Part shown: positions 59,901-64,000 of the stretch, piece after piece
How the letters are laid out: the number at the start of each line of letters is the position of its first letter
How positions within the stretch are numbered: the first letter of the stretch is position 1
Assembly: GCA_903813345.2 (NCBI GenBank)
Contig: CAIIXF020000003.1
Coordinates: 8,993,912-9,057,911, forward strand
Origin: Owenia fusiformis
Taxonomy: Eukaryota > Annelida > Polychaeta > Sabellida > Oweniidae
DNA length: 64,000 nucleotides
Direction of reading: 5' to 3'
Notes under the pieces: model-generated
Databases searched by the model: none
What the model was told of the DNA's origin: nothing
The model's input: the letters and a program-made list of their open reading frames with translations, nothing else
Position numbers and translations under genes: made by a program

Positions 59901-62900
59901 CCAGCAAAATAAAAACTGAATTGACAAAAAGATCAGTGACATATTCTGGTGCTATTTTATGGAATTCTTTGCCAATTGTATTTCGAACATGTAAAACTTT
60001 GAATTCTTTTAAACACAACATTAAAAAGGACCTTTTGGAAAAGATGAATGGAAATACTATATAAGATCACATTCCATTTAAATTAATTATTTATATCCAG
60101 ACTTCAAAGTTTCTGTATTGCATCTAAACAATTTAGATAATGTATGTTATACTGTTATATATTATATGTTTTGTGATTGCTCTGCAATAATTTTTGATAT
60201 ATGCACTGATACGCCCAATTACTAAGGGTGTCGAGTGCACATGCTTTGTACATTCCATTGTTATATTATCATGAAATAAATAAATAAATAAATATTGTAC
60301 TGGTCAGTTCATGTACAAAATCTTTAATAAGCACCCCAGTCTTCCAAAAAATCTATTTCAAGACTTGTTTGATATCAACATTAATATTCATCATCATTAC
60401 ACAAGACAATTGCATTATTTTCATATCCCTAAATGCTCTAAACTTTCCCTTCGCTATCTAGGTCCTAATCTTTGGAATGCTCTACCACATGATATTAAGA
60501 AATGCTCCACTCTAAATATTTTCAACTATTCATATAAAAACCTACTCATCTATCGATAATGTATAATACCAATATCATACTATATTGTTGATTTTATACT
60601 GGTACCTGATTTTTGTAACATTTTTACATTGTACATCCTTAGATTAATTGTTAATACTATTTTTATATACCTACATGTTACATAATATAAGTGTTTTCTT
60701 TTATATGTAGTCTAGATGTCATTTTAATGATTTCTGTTAAACCGCAACATATACCCACTAGGGTGTCTAGCGGCTTGTTTTATAGTGTATATTATATAAG
60801 AATTATGAAATAAATAAATTGAATTGAATAGAGATATAACGATTTAAATAAATATAACATGGTAATAATATGGCCTTATGGGCCATCGTGATTTGATTCA
60901 ATTGGACAAGGGTCTCTGACCAGTGATACCGTTCCGATCACAGCATATGTTCATTATTGCATGTGCGTTTAAAGAGAAGCCACCAGAACGGAACATAGAA
61001 CTATATACTGAAGATAGACGCCAAGCTTACACTATTCAAATCTCTAACGTTTGTGTCGAATGCAAACTAATCCCGACCTCCACGTATATTCCTGAGTGCA
61101 TATTCTACCTCAATCTTATATCAAAATTTATTTTTACAAGGCTGCTGCTGTGTTTAAGGAGAAACTAGCAGAACGAAACATAACACTTTATGCTGACATC
61201 CTGTTGGATAAAATTTCGCCTGATGTTATTTGGGAACCATTAAAGGTAAAATGAAAAAATTTAACGTCTTACAAGGTCAAGCAAATCCATACATTCAATA
61301 TCATAGCTCTGTTAGAACGACTTATATATTGGTATATTGTGGGAAAAAACATATGTGTTGTTTGTGATATTTGTTTGTTTGTGAAGTTTACTGATAATGC
61401 TTTATATGGGAGAGTCAATCCTGCATTCTTTCCAACTTTTTCGTCTATATGATTCCTGGCTTTCTTTTTTGCAAAGTAAAATTAAACTTTATGGAGCAAC
61501 TCCGCAAGAAGTTCCAGATGACTGGCCCAACTTGATACTCTTTCTTGAGCGTTATAAGATTTTCCCTAAATGTCAGCATACATGTACCAGTAGAATCCAG
61601 AAGTGTGCCTGCAATGGAATGAACGACATTTAGATCACATCTTGTAACCATCATAAAAGTCCACATAATTGATCTTGTCACATGGAACTTCTTGTAAAGT
61701 TGCTCCATGAAGTCTAGTTTGAATGTGCAAAAGAAGAAGTCAGTAATGAAATACACAAAAAAAGTTATTCAACTTGAGTTGGGTGAAACTTTTTGCGTCA
61801 CCCTGTATCTGAAGGGATATTGCAATTTATAGAGGATAAAATGGTTTAAAATATCGCTTTTCTTGCTATAGACATGATTTCCTGGTCATTTCCGTCGCCT
61901 AGAATTCCTTTAAGGAATAACTTATAATAGGCCATTCAATATGTTGAAATTCAGCACGAATTGGACAGAATTATGTTCAAAGCACGAACCGAATGTGAGT
62001 GCATTTGTTCTGACATTCTGTCGAACGAGTGTAGAATTTTAGCATATATATTGAATGGCCTATCATTATTTATTTCGATACAAGCAAAAAATGAAAACAT
62101 CGTTATGAGAATTGGGGATTGGGGTCCAGAAAAATAACCAGACTTGTTGTTAATTTCTCAAAGATCAGACACTAATATCCAAAAAATTAGAAAAAAATTA
62201 TCGTTTTTCGAAAATAAAACAGTCACACAATCCTTTATATTTTACGAAAACAAACCTTGATATATGTTTGTATTTTAGGGCATTCGGATACTGGTCTCGT
62301 TTGTACTTCGCTCTTGGGACCTTGCGAAGGTGTTGTGCAAGGTATGACTAATTGATGAAATTCATGTCATAAAATAATGCTGTTTTAAAGTAAAATACAT
62401 GTTCTTATCTATTACATAAATGCATAAATCAACATAATCATGGTAAACGATTGACACAAATGTTATAAACGAAACAAAAGCACTTTGAATCAATCATGTC
62501 GGAAACAATGTTTTAAAGGTCACATATAAAGTTTAACCATTTTGGTTTATATACTAAAAAATTGAGAAAATGATAGAGAAATAAAAAAGAAATTAACTCA
62601 TAAGCGCAAAAAGTGGTCAAGAGAAAAATGCATTATTTTATTTTAGTTTTTATTAATCCAATGGCACACGACTATTTAAAACATAATACAAAATGGATTC
62701 TCAACCCGGATAAGGTTCATATATGCATAAAATGACATAAAGTAATATTTTTCAAAATGAATGATTCCACTATATGTTAAAACTTTACATGGGGCCTTTA
62801 AGTCATGATGGGTGATAAAACAATATTTTCAATATTAGCATTGTATTCAAACTAAAAATTGGATTTTTAAAAGTTAAGTACAATGTACAACTTATCGTAT

Positions 62901-64000
62901 TAAGCTATATAGGCTTGGACTTTATGGACGACATCACGTGTTATTGGCCTATTTTTCTGGAACAGCTCTTGAAACCATAGGTGCGTCTAGTTACGGATGC
63001 AGTGCAACTGAAGTATCGAAAGTTCTCGAGGGAACCATTGCTTGCTCTGAAGCTGTTTCGACAATTCTTGGCTTGTATAGCAATCACAGACATTTTGCAA
63101 AGAACACAGTAAAGTATCTACTATTCTCATCAAATTATATACCTCTCTGATATTAAAAAAACAGTTTTCTGCCGGCGCCAACTGGCATTCTTCAAAATTA
63201 CTTCCTAACGATTTTGATGTCTTGGTGTTATTCCATTCAATATGAGCTAATTAGCATACATCCTGATATGAGACCTGTCATATTGAACCGATTTTTATGT
63301 TATTTTTTTGTTATTGGTACTAAACAGTTTGACATATACACAGTACACATTTTGTAGACATATGCAGAGTTGGAACATCTTCTTAAGCCAATGTCCTTGC
63401 CTACAACGATCCGTTTTCAGCATTTGTTTTATGATAACATTTGGGCAATAGCATTGGCGATTAATGCAACTCTGAAGAATTATACCGTGGACGAAGTCAA
63501 GAATTATAAGCACAGTGCTAACAAGAACAAACCATTACTTGATTCACTTTACAAACGTCTTCTGGATGTAGATTTTGAAGGAGTATCGGTAAGATTAAGA
63601 TATATTCCCTACACGATTATAAAAATGTTTCATTTCATAAAATTCCGCCATATACAAATCATACCTTAAAGTTCTTTAATTGCGACCATTGTCGAAAAAA
63701 CAAAACGGGTAACGAAGGGTGGGAAACCACTTTAGTTGCAAGGTAGAATCTAGATGTACATGTATTACACAAACTTAATATATATCCCTCCAATCGTCCA
63801 AATGTATTATAGAAGGGCAGTAAGGTAAGACAAATACAATATAAATATGAATATAAATAAGGTCAACTTAATTTATAGCAACCATTGTGACATGAAACCA
63901 ATGTAGAATAAATTGATCATTTTAGGGCCATTACTTTTATAATAAATCAACTGGAGCAAAACAGACTGACAGTTACGTTGGAATTTGGGACTGTAAGTCA
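53663..64000 (+). CDS. GABA-B-like class C GPCR, extracellular domain (gene continues past window)
   Basis: A multi-exon gene whose 5' part fills the rest of the window. I place exons at 53,663-53,956, 56,407-56,511, 56,845-57,009, 61,141-61,245, 62,279-62,341, 62,905-63,108, 63,358-63,588 and 63,926-63,992. All junctions that can be checked are phase 0. The joined product has a signal peptide and most of a type-1 periplasmic-binding-like (venus flytrap) domain. The order of phrases matches GABA-B receptors: LFPLFRLELDPC, HFKWNKIGL, GIRILVSFVLRSWDLAKVLC, LYGRHHV, FYDNIWAIA and FEGVSGHYFYN. Class C receptors bind an extracellular ligand and signal through G proteins. The ligand cannot be predicted, because the region usually containing the first ligand-side loop (MPFMGQEAAV) is unlike canonical receptors. 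The seven-helix domain is outside the window. Introns hold MITEs and a nested LINE pair. Confidence 0.85.
53861..54345 (+). repeat. Exon 1 3' half and splice donor in four 134-bp tandem copies
   Basis: GACGC(A/G)TGCAA starts at 53,861 (inside exon 1), 53,995, 54,129 and 54,263. Each unit carries the end of exon 1 (TTTGATGT-AACAATGC-ACTGAC to GATCCATGTTTACCA), the donor gtaagt and about 38 bases of intron. The last copy is cut at CCCTTATTTAG. Copies 2-4 are closer to each other than to exon 1. They keep the exon reading frame internally, but an upstream acceptor ctatag would put them out of frame, so they are probably not used as exons. Confidence 0.85.
54620..54706 (+). CDS. Possible receptor exon 2 (uncertain)
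   Basis: Between acceptor tttgtacag and a weak donor gtctct is a phase-0 segment of 29 codons reading CLHEITRGVRHLLQMLSSDR and on. GVRHLLQML resembles the helix GVK-LYDLL that follows the first strand in GABA-B receptors. The next exon, however, begins with an equivalent helix (LWEYIY). This may therefore be an alternative, decayed or false exon. Confidence 0.3.
54735..54815 (+). mobile_element. Fragment of a tRNA-derived SINE
   Basis: TAGCTCGGTAGT (54,741-54,752) resembles an RNA polymerase III A box, and GGATTCGATTCC (54,781-54,792) a B box, at tRNA-like spacing. The ends cannot pair as an acceptor stem, so it is not a tRNA gene. It lies in a receptor intron. Confidence 0.4.
55022..55414 (-). 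mobile_element. Composite inverted-repeat element, copy 2 (inverted)
   Basis: Part B is bounded by TTATCCTATGCCAAGTAGAG-TTTT and its inverse at 55,236-55,259. Part A, around GGTAGATATGCATATCTCCC, follows. It is the reverse complement of 16,491-16,904. Inside part B the sequence 55,127-55,240 is an A-rich TTGAAAAAA microsatellite absent from copy 1. Confidence 0.75.
55415..55829 (+). other. Intron sequence, nothing recognised
   Basis: AT-rich intron DNA of the receptor gene between two mobile elements. No exon with plausible splice sites was found. Confidence 0.4.
55830..56290. mobile_element. 461-bp mariner-type MITE in receptor intron
   Basis: The left end CAGAGTGGGCCAAAAAAATG and the right-end inverse CAGGGTGGGCGAAAAAATGC are terminal inverted repeats flanked by TA (55,828-55,829; 56,291-56,292). 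No transposase frame. It sits 116 bases before receptor exon 3. Confidence 0.75.
56407..56511 (+). CDS. Receptor exon 3
   Basis: Thirty-five codons in phase 0 between acceptor acagcaag and donor gtatgt. The product runs LWEYIYRGRDTPFIMM, then MPFMGQEAAVPICGMWGCIV. It fits the class C segment where a helix and strand precede the canonical GxGC motif. The conserved Cys and Gly pattern is altered, so this receptor is divergent. Exon limits are inferred from frame and alignment to the fold. Confidence 0.6.
56845..57009 (+). CDS. Receptor exon 4
   Basis: Fifty-five phase-0 codons between acceptor tatacctttccag and donor gtaagg. The stretch KLVPGSADVSNVFDAILQHF followed by KWNKIGLIT is the family's 'RTVPSD...HFNW' block that starts the second lobe. 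The match is clear. Confidence 0.85.
57038..57955 (+). pseudogene. Reverse transcriptase fragment of LINE A
   Basis: About 305 codons of reverse transcriptase remain, with the two-Asp active site (FADD) intact but the N-terminal endonuclease missing and a frameshift after KKIKQI. It is therefore not expected to be active. Copying of DNA at a nick is the family's role. Confidence 0.85.
58308..60064 (+). pseudogene. Reverse transcriptase of LINE B, frameshifted
   Basis: Two overlapping frames (58,308-59,324 and 59,279-60,064) together give the reverse transcriptase and the C-terminal region typical of this group. A single frameshift separates FADD-containing and C-terminal parts. No endonuclease domain remains, so it is a dead 5'-truncated copy. 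Confidence 0.85.
58319..60294 (+). mobile_element. Dead LINE B inserted in LINE A
   Basis: It starts abruptly in the region before the reverse transcriptase (DKRIIANKFTSYFSDVGPKL) and runs through GFDDIKP, NYRPIS, DLSKAFDMIDH, GVPQGSVLG and FADDTN. After a frameshift at about 59,280, KNNKLSLNIEKTKYMLF to SGAILWNSLPI follows. It ends with a 3' untranslated region and a GAAATAAATAAATAAATAAA tail. It is related to LINE A but clearly a different copy or subfamily. Being inside LINE A, it inserted later. A short ATATT at both edges may be the target duplication. Confidence 0.85.
60930..61020 (+). pseudogene. Decayed relative of receptor exon 5
   Basis: After a cag at 60,942, the reading CAFKEKPPERNIELYTEDRR parallels VFKEKLAERNITLYADILLD in exon 5, 190 bases downstream. 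The similarity ends after this stretch, and no good donor in phase 0 follows. It is most likely a duplicated exon losing function, though an alternative exon cannot be excluded. Confidence 0.6.
61141..61245 (+). CDS. Receptor exon 5
   Basis: Thirty-five phase-0 codons between acceptor tttttacaag and donor gtaaaa. They read AAAVFKEKLAERNITLYADI to SPDVIWEPLK, the second-lobe helix and linker before the 'ARI' strand of class C receptors. Confidence 0.85.
61440..61800. mobile_element. Foldback remnant with mariner-like end
   Basis: TTTATGGAGCAACT and AAGAAGTTCCA at 61,489-61,520 are inverted as TGGAACTTCTT and AGTTGCTCCAT at 61,683-61,710. The element ends with TCACCCTG followed by TA near 61,796, a mariner-type terminus. 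The left terminus was not found. The open frames on both strands lack recognisable motifs. Confidence 0.45.
62279..62341 (+). CDS. Receptor exon 6
   Basis: Twenty-one phase-0 codons between acceptor tgtattttag and donor gtatga. They read GIRILVSFVLRSWDLAKVLC-K and match the 'VRIILG...KVFC' strand-helix of GABA-B receptors. Confidence 0.85.
62905..63108 (+). CDS. Receptor exon 7
   Basis: Sixty-eight phase-0 codons from acceptor gtattaag to donor gtaaag. They begin LYRLGLYGRHHVLLAYFSGT (the family's 'Y..G.YG..YVW..PGW' position) and contain SYGCSATEVSKVLEGTIA, equivalent to the 'C....L..A.EG' segment with a conserved Cys. Confidence 0.85.
63358..63588 (+). CDS. Receptor exon 8
   Basis: Seventy-seven phase-0 codons from acceptor cattttgtag to donor gtaaga. 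FYDNIWAIALAINATLKNYT corresponds to the 'YAYDGIWVIA' helix, and LLDVDFEGVS ends the second lobe before the GxVxF strand. One NAT glycosylation site is seen. Strong family match. Confidence 0.9.
63926..63992 (+). CDS. Receptor exon 9 (last in window)
   Basis: From acceptor gatcattttag it reads GHYFYNKSTGAKQTDSYVGI-WD, the strand pair closing the flytrap domain. A donor gtaagt follows after one extra base (phase 1). The next exon is beyond the window. Confidence 0.75.

Larger units (their letters stand above)
57040..60832 (+). mobile_element. Dead LINE A (Jockey/CR1-like), split by LINE B
   Basis: A 5'-truncated non-LTR retrotransposon in the receptor intron, in gene orientation. The main frame (57,038-57,955) shows the reverse transcriptase blocks SPGPDGI, NYRPIS, the motif A Asp in DFSKAFDTINH, GVPQGSVLG, the catalytic FADD and KLSLNIGKTN. 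A frameshift leads to 57,971-58,222 (FLGIIIDKNLKFKEH) with a TAG at 58,220. The frame is then cut at about 58,318 by LINE B and resumes at 60,295-60,559 (LWNALPHDIKKC). A 3' untranslated region follows and ends GAAATAAATAAATTG near 60,832. Superfamily is inferred from the RT and the short-repeat tail; no endonuclease or ORF1 is present. Confidence 0.85.

Noticed and set aside
61397-61756. Transposase gene in the 61.4-61.8 kb remnant
   Set aside because: Neither strand shows DDE motifs, and the frames arise from an inverted repeat.

Overview
The window looks like nuclear DNA of an invertebrate animal. It is AT-rich, genes are sparse, coding exons are separated by GT-AG introns, and non-LTR retrotransposons and many short inverted-repeat elements fill the rest. 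The gene content is AIG1/GIMAP-type GTPases plus a GABA-B-like class C receptor. That would fit a marine lophotrochozoan such as a mollusc or brachiopod, but this is inference from gene families; nothing in the sequence fixes the taxon.

Layout. Positions 1-25,100 hold no gene I can support. This part is a mosaic of foldback (palindromic) elements, MITE-like elements with TA or 5-bp target duplications, and one satellite of roughly 82 bp units (12,205-13,735). Positions 25,143-27,592 hold a two-exon GIMAP GTPase with a C-terminal membrane anchor, followed closely by a mariner-type foldback. Positions 28,300-41,900 are again repeat-rich: two related palindromic minisatellites at 29.47-30.15 and 38.21-38.95 kb, a compact three-way-junction hairpin at 30.73 kb, and a large foldback at 35.56-36.77 kb. 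Positions 42,021-45,208 and 49,843-50,990 hold two closely related GIMAP paralogues. Both have a coiled coil, a Gly/Ala-rich hydrophobic tail and a terminal CaaX-like prenylation motif. A recognisable first exon is present only for the first of these two.

From 53,663 to the window end runs the 5' part of a GABA-B-like receptor gene. I reconstruct seven well supported or probable coding exons, every complete boundary in phase 0, covering the signal peptide and most of the extracellular venus-flytrap domain. The transmembrane part must lie beyond the window. Its introns carry a TA-flanked MITE, a composite inverted-repeat element also found at 16.5 kb, a tRNA-like SINE fragment, and a dead LINE (57,040-60,832) into which a second dead LINE (58,319-60,294) has inserted. 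Exon 1 is followed by three extra 134-bp copies of its 3' part plus splice donor, and exon 5 has a decayed relative just upstream.

The genes do not form a visible pathway. The three GIMAP copies are a local tandem family, known in other animals for membrane-associated immune or cell-survival roles. The receptor is a neighbour with no evident functional link. The most distinctive points are the divergent membrane-targeting of the GIMAP paralogues, the changed G3 motif in the third one, the partial-exon tandem array in the receptor gene, and the very high density of foldback elements.
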